A stretch of 64,000 nucleotides of DNA from CALMEC01 sp963777565 (GCA_963777565.1 CAVZQZ010000005.1:3579-67578); one strand, 5' to 3'; positions 6,650-15,865 are shown, counted from the stretch's first letter. Numbers and translations are program-made. The notes: generated by a model from the letters alone, not told the origin.

Positions 6650-7876
6650 TCACCGGGCGAGACGGGAACGGGCCTCTGCTCCGCGGGCGAGGACCGCGTC
6701 ACGGTCGAGGGTGAGCGGCCTTCCCCGATCCATCACCGTCCGCCCGTCGATCACCACCAGGCTCACGGTGGCGTTCGCGTCAAGCGCTGCGGCGCACGGG
6801 TCGGGCTCGCGCGTCCCGGGGGGTGGGGTGATCGCTACGAGGTCCGCTCGCTTGCCCGGCTCGATCGTCCCGATCTGCCCGGCCAGTCCGAGTGCTTCGG
6901 CGCCGCCGAGGGTCGCGAGGCGCAGCAGCTCGCCGGCCTGCAGCGGCGCCGTGTCGCCATGGGCCTCGCCGCAGGCGCGCGCCTCGGCTCGCAGGTCGTA
7001 GTCGCCGGCACTCGCAGGGCTGTCGGTGCCGAGCCCGATCGTCACGCCGTGGTCGCGCAGCGCCGCGATCGGCAGCCGTCCGCACCGAAGCCGGCGGTTC
7101 GAGACGGGGCAGTGCGCGACGGCGACACCGGCCTCGCGAAGCCGTGCGGGGTCGTGCGCCTCGAGCTGCACGCAGTGGGCGGCGACCATCCCGCGCCGCA
7201 AGGCGCCACCGGCATGGAGCCTCGACACGGGGCCGCCCGATCCCTGCCACCGGCCCGGCGCCGAGCCCCGGCGGGCGAAGAGCTCGGCGAGCGGTCCGTC
7301 GCCCGATGCGAGCAGCCGGGACTCCGCCGGCGATTCGGCCAGATGCGTGGCCCACGGCCTGTGCACGAGCTCCCCCCGGGCGGAGAGCGCGGCCCAGAGC
7401 TCAGGTCCGACGGTGTACGGGGCGTGCGGGGACACGCCGACCTGCACGAGCGGGCCTGCCTGCTCGTCGAGGTCGGCGACCCGAGCGCTCACGACGGCTG
7501 CGGCGTCGCGGGCGGCCTCGCCGGTCTGCCGGCCGAACGCCTCGACATGGACCGCCCCGCGCAGTCCGGCCTCGCGCAGCGCGGCGACACCCGCTCCGGT
7601 CGGGCCGCTGTCGGCGACCGTGGTCGTCCCGTGCTCGATGCAGCGCAGCGCCCCGAGCAGGGCCGCGGTGGGGTGGTCCTCCGGCCGCATCCGCGGGGTG
7701 AGCTCCAGGAGCTCGCCGAGCCACATGGCGAAATCGCCATCGTCGACCAGCCCCCCGGTCAGGCTCCACTCGAGGTGGCAGTGGGCATCGACCAGGCCCG
7801 GAATCAGAATCGCGTTGCCGAGGTCGACCTCGGGCGACGCGCTCCACCGGCGCGCAACCTCCGCCGCGGGACCCAC
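6650..7876 (-). CDS. mqnX: Amidohydrolase, probable aminodeoxyfutalosine deaminase
   Basis: Metal-dependent hydrolase of the ATZ/TRZ-type amidohydrolases. Visible ligands: DAHCHLEW (HxH), GVSPHAPY, THLAESPAE, VAAHC and GTDSPAS with the catalytic Asp. LVDAHCHLEWSLTGG is the form I associate with MqnX, which converts aminodeoxyfutalosine to dehypoxanthine-futalosine precursor in menaquinone synthesis; mqnC and mqnA in this window support that. The first GTG is at 7876, but similarity seems to extend upstream to FRLRADQIVPVAGPP, near 7965, where only a CTG (7958-7960) is available. Confidence 0.72.
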   Translation of the reverse strand: MGPAAEVARRWSASPEVDLGNAILIPGLVDAHCHLEWSLTGGLVDDGDFAMWLGELLELTPRMRPEDHPTAALLGALRCIEHGTTTVADSGPTGAGVAALREAGLRGAVHVEAFGRQTGEAARDAAAVVSARVADLDEQAGPLVQVGVSPHAPYTVGPELWAALSARGELVHRPWATHLAESPAESRLLASGDGPLAELFARRGSAPGRWQGSGGPVSRLHAGGALRRGMVAAHCVQLEAHDPARLREAGVAVAHCPVSNRRLRCGRLPIAALRDHGVTIGLGTDSPASAGDYDLRAEARACGEAHGDTAPLQAGELLRLATLGGAEALGLAGQIGTIEPGKRADLVAITPPPGTREPDPCAAALDANATVSLVVIDGRTVMDRGRPLTLDRDAVLARGAEARSRLAR

Positions 7877-7976
7877 CCCGACGATCGCGCCCTGTTCGAT
7901 CGCGACCGCGCCATCGGTGATGGGCGGCCCGGCGACCGGGACGATCTGATCCGCCCGCAGGCGGAACGCGCCCCCG

Positions 7977-8204
7977 CTAGCGGCGGTCGGCGTCGTCGCC
8001 CGAGGTGACCTGCTGGCGCTCGCTCACGACGTCGCCTGAAATGACCCCGTCGTCAGGATCGCCCTTGCCGGTGATGGAGTCCTTGAACTCGCGCATGCCC
8101 GCCCCGAGGCTGCGCCCCGCCTCCGGGAGCCGCTTGGCTCCGAAGATGACGAGGACGATCACCAGCACGATCAGCAATTCGGGCCAGCCAATATTCCCAA
8201 ACAT
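7977..8204 (-). CDS. tatA: Sec-independent translocase subunit TatA
   Basis: 75 residues: a short N-terminus, one membrane span (LLIVLVIVLVIFGAKRLP) with the FG hinge, an amphipathic helix (AGRSLGAGMREFKDSI) and an acidic tail. This is the TatA/E arrangement, which forms the pore for folded proteins such as the Rieske subunit encoded further on. GGGAGG lies upstream of the ATG. TatB and TatC are not in the window. The stop overlaps the possible extended start region of the amidohydrolase. Confidence 0.93.
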   Translation of the reverse strand: MFGNIGWPELLIVLVIVLVIFGAKRLPEAGRSLGAGMREFKDSITGKGDPDDGVISGDVVSERQQVTSGDDADRR

Positions 8205-8273
8205 CGCCGGCCTCCCTTCGAGTCGGGGAACGCGAATGGACCGAGGGTAGCATGACCCGGTGAGGTCGGAAGA

Positions 8274-8675
8274 ATGCTGAGACGGCTCGAGCCGATGGCC
8301 GTCGGATGGGGAGGGCTGATCGCGTCCATCGGGCTGCTCGTCGGCGCGGAGCGGAGCACCGTGACGCGGCTGCTCATCGTCGCGGTCACCTTCGCCGTCG
8401 GCGGGTTCCTGGCCGGCATCAGGGCGGAGGACCTGCGTGCGGTGCACGGCATCTTCGTGGCCATCGCGGCGTACCTCTTCTACGGCCTGTTCGTGGTGGT
8501 CGGCCACCTCATTGACTTCGCCGGTGGCCCGGACGCTCCGGAGTTCATGCCGGGGCCGAATCGGGAGTGGTGGCTCACGGCGGCGGTCGGTGCGGCCGCA
8601 GCCTTCGTCGGGGCGGGCTTGGCGGCGGCGTGGCTCCGCCCCCAGGGCGAGCAGCGAAGGCGCCGCACGACCTAG
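8274..8675 (+). CDS. Four-span membrane protein, unknown function
   Basis: 133 residues with about four hydrophobic segments (near residues 10-25, 32-48, 58-80 and 100-120) and a basic C-terminus. No catalytic motif is apparent and I do not recognise the family. A purine-rich GGAAGA stretch precedes the ATG. It is divergent from tatA and convergent with dcd. Confidence 0.7.
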   Translation: MLRRLEPMAVGWGGLIASIGLLVGAERSTVTRLLIVAVTFAVGGFLAGIRAEDLRAVHGIFVAIAAYLFYGLFVVVGHLIDFAGGPDAPEFMPGPNREWWLTAAVGAAAAFVGAGLAAAWLRPQGEQRRRRTT

Positions 8676-8687
8676 CGCTGGCGCCGG

Positions 8688-9245
8688 TCAGCGGGCCTTC
8701 GAGAACTCCTCGAAGAAGCGGCTCGCCGTCGGACCCTGCTGACCCTGGTACTTGCCCTGGTACGGCGTGTCGACCGCGGTGGTGAGCTGCAGGAACGAGA
8801 GCTGCCCGATCTTCATGTCCTTGTAGATCGTGATCGGGAGGCGGGCGACGTTCGACAGCTCCAAGGTGATGTGCCCGTCCCAGCCCGGGTCAATGTAGCC
8901 GGCGGTGGAGTGGATCAGAAGCCCCAGCCGGCCGAGGCTGGACTTGCCCTCGAGCCGTGCGACGAGATCGTCGGGGATCACGACGCGCTCCACCGTCGAG
9001 CCGAGCACGAACTCGCCGGGGTGGAGGATGAACGGCTCGTCACCGGCGATCTCGACGAGGTCGGTCAGGTCGTCCGACGGGCGGCGCACGTCGATGAACG
9101 GCTGGCGGTTGTTGTGGAACACCCGGAACTCGCCGGCGACGCGCACGTCGACCGAGGAGGGCTGCACGAGCGCGTCGTCGAAGGGGTCGATCACGAGGCG
9201 CCCTGCGGCGAGCTGTTCGCGGATCGTGCGGTCGGAGAGCACCAT
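8688..9245 (-). CDS. dcd: dCTP deaminase
   Basis: 185 residues with the trimeric dUTPase/dCTP deaminase fold. Motifs: QPSSVDVRV, GEFVLGSTVE, GKSSLGRLGL, STAGYIDPGWDGHITLEL (with the catalytic Glu) and the C-terminal lid YQGQQGPTASRF. It supplies dUMP or dUTP for thymidylate synthesis; whether this one is the bifunctional dUMP-forming type cannot be decided by eye. Length is usual for the family. Confidence 0.95.
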   Translation of the reverse strand: MVLSDRTIREQLAAGRLVIDPFDDALVQPSSVDVRVAGEFRVFHNNRQPFIDVRRPSDDLTDLVEIAGDEPFILHPGEFVLGSTVERVVIPDDLVARLEGKSSLGRLGLLIHSTAGYIDPGWDGHITLELSNVARLPITIYKDMKIGQLSFLQLTTAVDTPYQGKYQGQQGPTASRFFEEFSKAR

Positions 9246-9288
9246 GACGTGCGGTCGAGCCTACCGGACGATCCGATACCCTGGGCGC

Positions 9289-10341
9289 GTGGATCGCGAG
9301 CGCGCATTCCGGGTTGGCACACCCGCGACCCGCGACCTGGTCGCGGGGATCGGGCAGGCGCAGGTCGACGGCCGGGTCCCCGATGTGATCCTCGCCGACG
9401 AGGAACTCGTCGGCGTGGGTCCGATCGGGGCGCTCGACCCCGTCGACGTCGCCCCCGACGAGCTCGACCAGTTGCTGCAGGCCACCCGGCTGCCGAGGTG
9501 GGTGATCGGCAAAGGCAGCTTCGGCCCAGGGTACGTTGCCGTACACGCGCTCATGCGGGAAAAGTCACTCGCGACGGTGTGCGAGGAGGCGGCCTGCCCC
9601 AACATCTCCAGGTGCTGGAGCCGTGGCACGGCGACATTCATGATCGCCGGCGAGCGGTGCACCCGCGGCTGCCGCTTCTGCAACGTGGTGAGCGCGAAGC
9701 CGCTCGCCCCCCCGGACGTCGACGAGCCGATGCGGGTCGCCGAGGCCGCCGCGGCCATGGGTCTGCGCTTCGTGGTCGTCACGGCGGTCGCACGCGACGA
9801 CGTGCCGGACGGCGGGGCCGCGCACTTCGCCGCGACCATCCGGGCGCTCCGCGAACAGCTCCCGGAGGCCAAGGTGGAGGTGCTCATCCCGGACTTCCGC
9901 GGGAACTGGGATGCCCTGGACGTGGTCATCGACGCGGGTCCGGACGTGCTCAACCACAACACGGAGACGGTCCCCCGGCTCTACCGGCGCGTCCGGCCGG
10001 GCGCCCGGTACGAACGGACCCTCGAGCTCCTCGAGCGCACAGCCTCGGCGGGGCTGCGCGCCAAGAGCGGGATCATGGTCGGCCTGGGCGAGCGCCTGCC
10101 GGAGGTGGCGCAGGTGTTTCGCGACCTGGCGTCGGTCGGGTGCGAGCTCGTGACCGTCGGCCAGTACCTGCGCCCGTCGGCCGAGCACCTGCCCGTGGAG
10201 CGCTACTACGCTCCGGCGGAGTACCCGGCGCTCGCCGACCTCGGACGCGCCGTTGGCCTCGGCCATGTGGAGGCCGGACCGCTCGTGCGGTCCTCCTTCG
10301 AGGCCGACCGCGTCGCGGAGGCCGGGCCGATCGCGGCGTAG
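9289..10341 (+). CDS. lipA: Lipoyl synthase with N-terminal extension
   Basis: Radical SAM enzyme that inserts two sulfurs into octanoyl-lipoyl domains. Both clusters are visible: auxiliary CEEAACPNISRC (Cx4Cx5C) and radical SAM CTRGCRFC (Cx3Cx2C), and the C-terminal RSS (VRSSFEAD) closes the active site. About 70 residues before LPRW are not part of usual LipA and read VDRERAFRVGTPATRDL...ALDPVDVAPDELDQL; their role is unknown. The GTG start follows TACCCT (9277-9282) by 6 bases, a leaderless arrangement. No lipB is nearby. Confidence 0.93.
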   Translation: MDRERAFRVGTPATRDLVAGIGQAQVDGRVPDVILADEELVGVGPIGALDPVDVAPDELDQLLQATRLPRWVIGKGSFGPGYVAVHALMREKSLATVCEEAACPNISRCWSRGTATFMIAGERCTRGCRFCNVVSAKPLAPPDVDEPMRVAEAAAAMGLRFVVVTAVARDDVPDGGAAHFAATIRALREQLPEAKVEVLIPDFRGNWDALDVVIDAGPDVLNHNTETVPRLYRRVRPGARYERTLELLERTASAGLRAKSGIMVGLGERLPEVAQVFRDLASVGCELVTVGQYLRPSAEHLPVERYYAPAEYPALADLGRAVGLGHVEAGPLVRSSFEADRVAEAGPIAA

Positions 10342-10388
10342 CCCCGACGGGCCGGCTCACGACCCCCCAGGCGACCTCGCGAGCATCG

Positions 10389-11792
10389 TCAATCGGCTGG
10401 TACGCGTTCGCCGGCCACGGCGTCCCGGGCGGCCAGGATCGCCTCGGCGGAGATGTCGATGTCGTCTCCCGTGGTGGACCAGTTCGACACCGAGATCCGC
10501 ATGGCGTGGAGGCCGTGCCACACCGTCCCGCCCGCCCAGCAGACGCCGCCGTCCTGCACGCGGCGAATCACTGCGTCGGTGAACGCGTCCGCATCGCCGC
10601 CGCTCGGAGGTCGGAACCGCACGAGCACCTGGTTGAGCACCACGTCGTTCAGGACCTCCACGCCCGGGTCGTTCGCCAGCCGGCGGGCCATCCGCTCGGC
10701 GAGGGCGCAGCAACGCTCCACCAGCTCGGCGATGCCGATCCGCCCGAGCGACCGCAGCGCCGCCCACACCGTAAACGCCCGCGCGCGGCGCGACGCCTCC
10801 GGCGCCCAGTCCGCGCCGTCGCGGATCCCGTCGCCTGCGACGAGGTAGGCCGCGGTCATCGTCATGGCGGCGCGGTGAGCGTCGGGATGCGCGGTGATCG
10901 CGATCCCGCAGTCGTACGGCACGTTGAGCCACTTGTGGCCGTCGGTCGCCCACGAGTCCGCCATCGCCGCCCCCGCCACCTGGTCGCGGCGGGCCGGCGC
11001 GGCCGCCGCCCACAGTCCGAATGCGCCGTCGACGTGCAGCCACGCCCCGGATTCGCGGCAGCGTGCCGCGATGCGCTCCAGGGGATCGGCGGCGCCGGTG
11101 TTCACGTTCCCCGCCTGGGCGCAGACGACGGTGGGCGCGCCGTCGTCCCGGTCGAGCTCGCGCGCGAGGTCCTCGGCGACCATGCGTCCCTGGTCGTCGG
11201 CGGGGATCACCACGCCGGGGGCGCCGAGCCCGAGGTAGCGCAGCGCGACGAGCAGGGTGACGTGCGTCTCCGCCGCCGCGATCACCCGCAGCGGGGGCGC
11301 GCCGATCAGCCCGAGCCGCTCCACGTCCCAGCCCGCGTGGCCCAGCAGCTCGTGTCGCGCGGCCGCCAGGCATGTCGTGTTCGCCATCTGCGCGCCGGTC
11401 ACGAACCCCACCGACGCCGACGCGGGCAGATCGAGAACCTCGAGCAGCCAGCCAGCCGCGACCTCCTCGACGACCGCTGCGGCCGGTGACATCACCCCGA
11501 ACGCGCTGTTCTGGTCCCATGCCGAGGTCAGCCAGTCGGCGGCGAGGGCGGCGGGCACGCTCCCGCCGGTGACGAACCCGAAGTAGCGCGGGCCCGGGCT
11601 CGCGACGAGCCCCGGTCGGGCCCCCTCGACGAGCCGGTCGATCGTGGCGATCGGATCCTCGGGGTGCTCGGGAAGCGGGCCGCCGAGGACCGTGCGCAGC
11701 CGCTCCGCGTCGACCAGCTCGGCGACCGGCTCGTCGCCGATCTGCGCGAGGTGCGCCTCGGCGTGGGCGACGGTTCGTCGGAGGACGTCCAC
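10389..11792 (-). CDS. Pyridoxal-phosphate decarboxylase, group II
   Basis: 467 residues of the aromatic-L-amino-acid/glutamate decarboxylase family. Seen: PRYFGFVTGG near the start, FVTGAQMANT, the PLP ring-stacking and Asp region HVDGAFGLW, and the Schiff-base Lys in DGHKWLNVPYDCG. It decarboxylates an amino acid to an amine; the substrate is not predictable. The GTG at 11792 is chosen because TATCGT (11799-11804) is 6 bases upstream and codons before it are not protein-like. It is a single gene, convergent with lipA. Confidence 0.88.
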   Translation of the reverse strand: MDVLRRTVAHAEAHLAQIGDEPVAELVDAERLRTVLGGPLPEHPEDPIATIDRLVEGARPGLVASPGPRYFGFVTGGSVPAALAADWLTSAWDQNSAFGVMSPAAAVVEEVAAGWLLEVLDLPASASVGFVTGAQMANTTCLAAARHELLGHAGWDVERLGLIGAPPLRVIAAAETHVTLLVALRYLGLGAPGVVIPADDQGRMVAEDLARELDRDDGAPTVVCAQAGNVNTGAADPLERIAARCRESGAWLHVDGAFGLWAAAAPARRDQVAGAAMADSWATDGHKWLNVPYDCGIAITAHPDAHRAAMTMTAAYLVAGDGIRDGADWAPEASRRARAFTVWAALRSLGRIGIAELVERCCALAERMARRLANDPGVEVLNDVVLNQVLVRFRPPSGGDADAFTDAVIRRVQDGGVCWAGGTVWHGLHAMRISVSNWSTTGDDIDISAEAILAARDAVAGERVPAD

Positions 11793-11804
11793 GAGGCAAC
11801 GATA

Positions 11805-12135
11805 CCCCGCCCCGCCAGGCGCCAATGGGTCGCGTTGGGGCGGTTTGGGGGCCCGCGGCCGTGTGACGAGGGTGACAGAACGAGCGTCGCGGCTTGGTGG
11901 GAACCGAAAGACGGCTCGCTCGTACCTGCCGATCTGGGTCGTCCTCCCGGACCGCGAACCCGCGGTTGCGCGCGACCGCCTCGATCTCACTCACTCTCAC
12001 GCACGTTGTCAAGAATCCGTAAAGGGCCGGCGGAGTCGTCAAGTTCTGATTCACAGGGCCGATAACCAGGGCATCAATCAATAGGCCGCAACAACGGGGC
12101 GCTCACGGACGATCGCCCGGCCTTCTCGATTCAGG
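11805..12135. other. Intergenic region, no gene seen
   Basis: About 330 bases between the divergent decarboxylase and zinc-ribbon genes. It is less GC-rich than its surroundings. A minus-strand TTGACA with TGAGAT 17 bases later lies near 11985-12013 and could be an additional promoter, but the match to a -10 box is poor. No ORF with a ribosome-binding site. Confidence 0.4.
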
Positions 12136-12573
12136 ATGAAGCCGATGCGCAACTACCAGACAAAGCGGATCGCCTTGCCAGGCGGGAAGTTCATCGAAGT
12201 CGTGGTGTTCGGGGACGAGGCCGACGAGCGCGTCTCCGCCCCGGTCGAGCAGGACGGCACCGTCGCGGTCGCGACGGAGCAGGCCGACCTTCACATCTGC
12301 CCCGAGTGCGCGAGCGACCTCGTGTACCCGGTCGGGTGGGAGGAGCGGCGCGGCGACTCGTGGGAAATCACCCTTCGCTGCCCCAACTGCGAGTGGTGGC
12401 ACACCGACGAGTACCACGACGAGCAGGTCGAGCGGTTCGACGACGCGCTGAACGACGGGACCGAGGAACTCCTCGCGAACCTCAGGACCTTCGCCAGGGC
12501 GAACATGGAGGAGGACGTGGAGCGCCTCGTCGAGGCCATCCACTCCGGGCTCATCCAGCCGATGGACTTCTAG
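12136..12573 (+). CDS. Zinc-ribbon protein, 145 aa
   Basis: An intact acidic soluble protein. CPEC (near residue 56) and CPNC (near residue 84) form a four-cysteine zinc ribbon around a WE-rich stretch; a helical tail (LLANLRTFARANMEEDVERLVEAI) follows. I recall proteins of this plan in actinobacteria but no function. The ATG at 12136 or the Met three codons later could both start it. A terminator-like hairpin follows. Confidence 0.72.
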   Translation: MKPMRNYQTKRIALPGGKFIEVVVFGDEADERVSAPVEQDGTVAVATEQADLHICPECASDLVYPVGWEERRGDSWEITLRCPNCEWWHTDEYHDEQVERFDDALNDGTEELLANLRTFARANMEEDVERLVEAIHSGLIQPMDF

Positions 12574-12604
12574 GCACGTTTCCCTTCTCAGACGATCTCG
12601 TCTT

Positions 12605-12632
12605 GACGGGCGTCTCATTCGAGGCGCCCGTC
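12605..12632 (+). terminator. Terminator-like hairpin
   Basis: GACGGGCG-T-CTC and GAG-G-CGCCCGTC pair over 11 bp with one mismatch and an ATTC loop, 30 bases after the zinc-ribbon gene. Only a weak pyrimidine tail follows, as is usual in high-GC genomes. Confidence 0.55.
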
Positions 12633-12691
12633 GCCATTTCGGGCGGTGCTCCCGGTACCCTTGGACGAGACGACGTCGAGAGGGGATTCGC

Positions 12692-13012
12692 GTGAAGGTC
12701 ATGTTGGCGAAGGAGGCGTACGACGCGTGGCGGGCGGGTGAGGTCACGATCGTCGACGTACGCGAGGAGCACGAGTACGACACAACCCGTGTGCCCGACA
12801 TGCCACTCATCCCGATGAGCGAGCTCACCGCGCGGCTCGAAGAGCTGCCCGAGGGGCCGCTGGTGATCTTCTGCCGCAGCGGCCGTCGCAGCGCCGACGT
12901 GACCGACTACCTCAACGAGCTCGGTGACTACGGCGAGGTCGCGAACCTCGAGGGCGGCATCCTCGCCTGGGCTGCGGAGGGGTTGCCGTACGAGGGGCCG
13001 CCGCCCCTGTAG
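12692..13012 (+). CDS. Rhodanese-like domain protein
   Basis: 106-residue single rhodanese domain. The active-site loop is CRSGRRS, with the catalytic Cys that carries persulfide sulfur; VDVREEHEYDTTRVP and NLEGGILAW are the conserved flanks. It probably transfers sulfur, but the acceptor is unknown. Starts with GTG after an AGAGGGG site; TACCCT at 12656-12661 may be its -10 box. Confidence 0.92.
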   Translation: MKVMLAKEAYDAWRAGEVTIVDVREEHEYDTTRVPDMPLIPMSELTARLEELPEGPLVIFCRSGRRSADVTDYLNELGDYGEVANLEGGILAWAAEGLPYEGPPPL

Positions 13013-13084
13013 GGGCGGCTGAGACGCCCGGACCCCGCCGTTATCCTCTGGCGGTCCGAGACGACGACGGGGGGAGCAGGCGAC

Positions 13085-13920
13085 GCGCAAGGGTGGCTGG
13101 TTCGTCGCGTGCCGGGGCTTGGGGTCTTGTCGCTCGCCGGCGCGTCGATCGGCTCGGCCGCCCCGGCGAAATGCCCAAGGGCACGGTGACGCGCGTCGTC
13201 AACGGCAAGCGCACCTGCGTCGCGTCGGCGCGTTCCGCCAGCGCGTCACGCGGCAGTCGCGGGTGGCATCGACGGCGCGGATCGTGCTTGACGCGCCGAT
13301 TCGCCTGCGCGACAAGCAGCGACGGGTCGTCGCCGATGTCATGCCACCCAGTTTGCCACCGTGGCGCTGGCGCCCTACTCGGCCGGCGAGAAGGAGCTGC
13401 GCGCCGCGATGGCCGCACTGTCGCCGGCGTCCACGAACGCGCGGCGGCGCGCATCCGACACCGCCCCGTCGGTCACCCGCAACTCCGACGGATCGGTCAG
13501 CGGGTCCGTCGGCAAGTCCCTCTCCGCCGACGGCAAGATGCTCACGGTCGACCTCGAACGGCCCGCCCCGGTGATGACGGCTTCGAGCTCGATATCGGCC
13601 TCAAGCTGACGTTCGACGACGGCTCGGGGTCGACCAAGAGCACCGAGTCCCGGATGCAGCGAGTCATCGGCGACAAGCCGGTCCCCGCGACCGTGAATCC
13701 CGTGAACCGTCAGCTGACCGGCGCGACGGTCACGACGAACGCGACCGCCTCCGTCGCGGGCACGATCACGCCGAAGGCGTTCCTCAACAGCCGCGGGGGG
13801 ATCGCGCTGCGGCTGATGTCGCCGGGCGGGCCGATCGCCGCCGCGGGCGTGACCGACGTCATCGGGGTGATCTCGCCGACGGTGTCGTGGAACCTCAACC
13901 CCAGTGGATGCGCCGCCTGT
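13085..13920 (+). pseudogene. Secreted-protein gene broken by several frameshifts
   Basis: Pieces in three frames read as one exported protein: a hydrophobic, Ala-rich leader ending SIGSAAPAKC, then PKGTVTRVVNGKRTCV, then FRQRVTRQSRVASTARIVLD, then VALAPYSAGEKELRAAMAAL to GKMLTVDLE, then FELDIGLKLTFDDG to VISPTVSWNLNP. The repeat of Thr/Val-rich strands suggests a beta-rich surface protein. At least three shifts are needed, and the 3' end runs into mqnC. A TATCCT -10-like box precedes it. Family not recognised. Confidence 0.6.
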
Positions 13921-13935
13921 CCCGGCGGGCGAAGA

Positions 13936-15027
13936 TCAGAAGCGCTTGACGGTGCGGTATGCGGTGTCGCGCTGCACGGCGCGGCGCCCGGTCGCCTCGA
14001 TCGCGGCGACCATACGCTGCGTGTCGAGCCGGAAGGCGGTGCCGGCGGCGCGCACGACGTTCTCCTCGATCATGATCGAGCCCATGTCGTCGCATCCGAA
14101 CTCCAGCGCGAGCTGCCCGACGCGCAGCCCCTGCGTGACCCACGACGACTGGAAGTGGTCGAAGTTGTCGAGGTACAGGCGGCTGACCGCGAGCATCATC
14201 AGGTAGTCCGCCGCGGTGGTCGGCACGTGGTCGTCGCCGCGGACGCTGCCGCCGCCCGACTGGTAGCTCCAGCACACGAAGGCGCGAAATCCGGGCGCCT
14301 CGTCCTGCAGGTCGCGCAGCCGGCGCAGGTGCTCGACGCGGTCCTGCCACGTGTCGACGGTTCCGTACATCATCGTCGCCGACGTGGACAGTTCCGCGAG
14401 GTGCGCCGCGCGCATGACCGCGAGCCATTCGTCGCTGGTCGTCTTGCGCGGCGCGATGACCTGGCGGACCCGGTCGACCAGGATCTCGGCTCCCCCGCCG
14501 GGCACGGAGTCGTGGCCCGCGGCGCGCAGCCGCGTCATCGTCTCCTCGAGCGTCAGCTTCGAGTACTGGGCGATGTGCAGGATCTCCGACGGCGAGAGCG
14601 CATGGAGGTGGATCGGGTAGCGGGACTTGATGTCGGAGAACAGGTCCTCGTACCACTCGATCCGTAGCCCCGGGTGATGCCCGCCCTGCAAGAGCAGCGC
14701 CGTGCCGCCCAGGTCGAGCGTCTCCTCGATCTTGCGGAAGATCACCTGCTTCGGCAGGACGTACGCCTCGGCGTCGCGGGGATGGCGATAGAACGCGCAG
14801 AAGTCGCAGTCGGTAACGCACACGTTGGTGTAGTTGACGTTGCGGTCGACGATGAACGTGACCTCGTCGGGCGGGGTGCGCCGCTCCCGGGCGCGCCGGG
14901 CGGCCGCGCCGACTGCGATCAGGTCGCGCGACGCCAGGAGCGTGAGGGCGTCCTCGTCGCTCAGCCGCTCGCCGGCATCGGCGCGCTCGAGGACGTCCAG
15001 GTGGTGGGCTGGCGCGATCGTCGCCAC
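13936..15027 (-). CDS. mqnC: Cyclic dehypoxanthine futalosine synthase
   Basis: 363-residue radical SAM enzyme of the futalosine menaquinone pathway; it cyclises dehypoxanthine futalosine. The cluster motif CVTDCDFCAF follows VDRNVNYTNV; LLLQGGHHPGL, SPSEILHIA, SVPGGGAEIL and the C-terminal FGCDDMGSIMIEENVV are family signatures. The GTG at 15027 is preceded by TACGAT (15034-15039) at 6 bases. It is 37 bases downstream of mqnA and has this possible own promoter. Confidence 0.96.
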   Translation of the reverse strand: MATIAPAHHLDVLERADAGERLSDEDALTLLASRDLIAVGAAARRARERRTPPDEVTFIVDRNVNYTNVCVTDCDFCAFYRHPRDAEAYVLPKQVIFRKIEETLDLGGTALLLQGGHHPGLRIEWYEDLFSDIKSRYPIHLHALSPSEILHIAQYSKLTLEETMTRLRAAGHDSVPGGGAEILVDRVRQVIAPRKTTSDEWLAVMRAAHLAELSTSATMMYGTVDTWQDRVEHLRRLRDLQDEAPGFRAFVCWSYQSGGGSVRGDDHVPTTAADYLMMLAVSRLYLDNFDHFQSSWVTQGLRVGQLALEFGCDDMGSIMIEENVVRAAGTAFRLDTQRMVAAIEATGRRAVQRDTAYRTVKRF

Positions 15028-15064
15028 GGCTAGATCGTACCCCGCGGTCGTCCGGGCCTGTCGC

Positions 15065-15865
15065 TCATGCGGCGAGCACCGGCACGGTCGGGAGCTCGCC
15101 CGCGTCCTGCGCCAGCTCGAGGAAGCGGGTCAGGCCGTGCCGCTCGTCCGGTCCGAAGCCGTACGAAAGCCGGCTGAAGTAGCCGCGGATGTACTCGGCG
15201 GAGAAGGGAAACCGAGCCGCGGCGGCCTGCACGACGACCTCGGGGTCGGCGGCGTAGCGCTCCTGGGCGTCAGTGAGCGAACGGCTGAGCGCGTCGATCT
15301 GGGCCGGACGGAACCGCGCTGCGTCGGCCCGGGCGGCCCACACCGCAAAGACCATCGGGAGCCCGGTGAGCGCCTCCCACCGTTCCCCGAGGTCGGTGTG
15401 ATGCGGCGCGAGGTCGTCGCGCAGACCGCGCAGGGCCTCGTCGGCGATCAGCAGCACGCCGTCCACGTCGCGCAGCGCCTCGGAGGCCGGCCGGTTCAGC
15501 ACGGTGAACCGAACGTCGGCGCCGACGAGGATTCGAAGGAGCGCCACCGACGTCGCGCTGTGCGGTGTGACGGCGACGCTCCCAACCTCGTCGAACGGCA
15601 CTCGCGAGAACACCTGGATGGAGTCGACCGCGCCCGCGGCGGCGATGGTCGCCACGGGGAGCAGCCGGAGGTGATCGGCGTTGCGGGCGTACTCGATGCT
15701 CGACATCGCTGACACGTCGAGCCGCCCATCCAGGACCCGTCCGTTCAGCTCTGCCGGCAGGCCGTCGGTGAAGGCGAAGCTCGGGTCGGCGCAGCCCTCG
15801 AGGTGGTGGTAGATCGGGTACATGTTGAGGGCCACGATCCGGCCCACGCGAAGGGGGTCGCTCAC
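15065..15865 (-). CDS. mqnA: Chorismate dehydratase
   Basis: 266 residues with the periplasmic-binding-protein-like fold of MqnA, which makes 3-enolpyruvyl-benzoate from chorismate, the first step of the futalosine route. Signatures: RVGRIVALNMYPIYHHLE at the N-terminus, DVSAMSSIEYA, and VFAVWAARAD. The GTG at 15865 overlaps the previous stop (GTGA), which indicates translational coupling. Confidence 0.93.
   Translation of the reverse strand: MSDPLRVGRIVALNMYPIYHHLEGCADPSFAFTDGLPAELNGRVLDGRLDVSAMSSIEYARNADHLRLLPVATIAAAGAVDSIQVFSRVPFDEVGSVAVTPHSATSVALLRILVGADVRFTVLNRPASEALRDVDGVLLIADEALRGLRDDLAPHHTDLGERWEALTGLPMVFAVWAARADAARFRPAQIDALSRSLTDAQERYAADPEVVVQAAAARFPFSAEYIRGYFSRLSYGFGPDERHGLTRFLELAQDAGELPTVPVLAA

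Noticed and set aside
8871..11489. Very long open frame on the plus strand
   Set aside because: It runs antisense to dcd and the decarboxylase gene and through lipA in another frame; its composition is that of GC-rich out-of-frame DNA.
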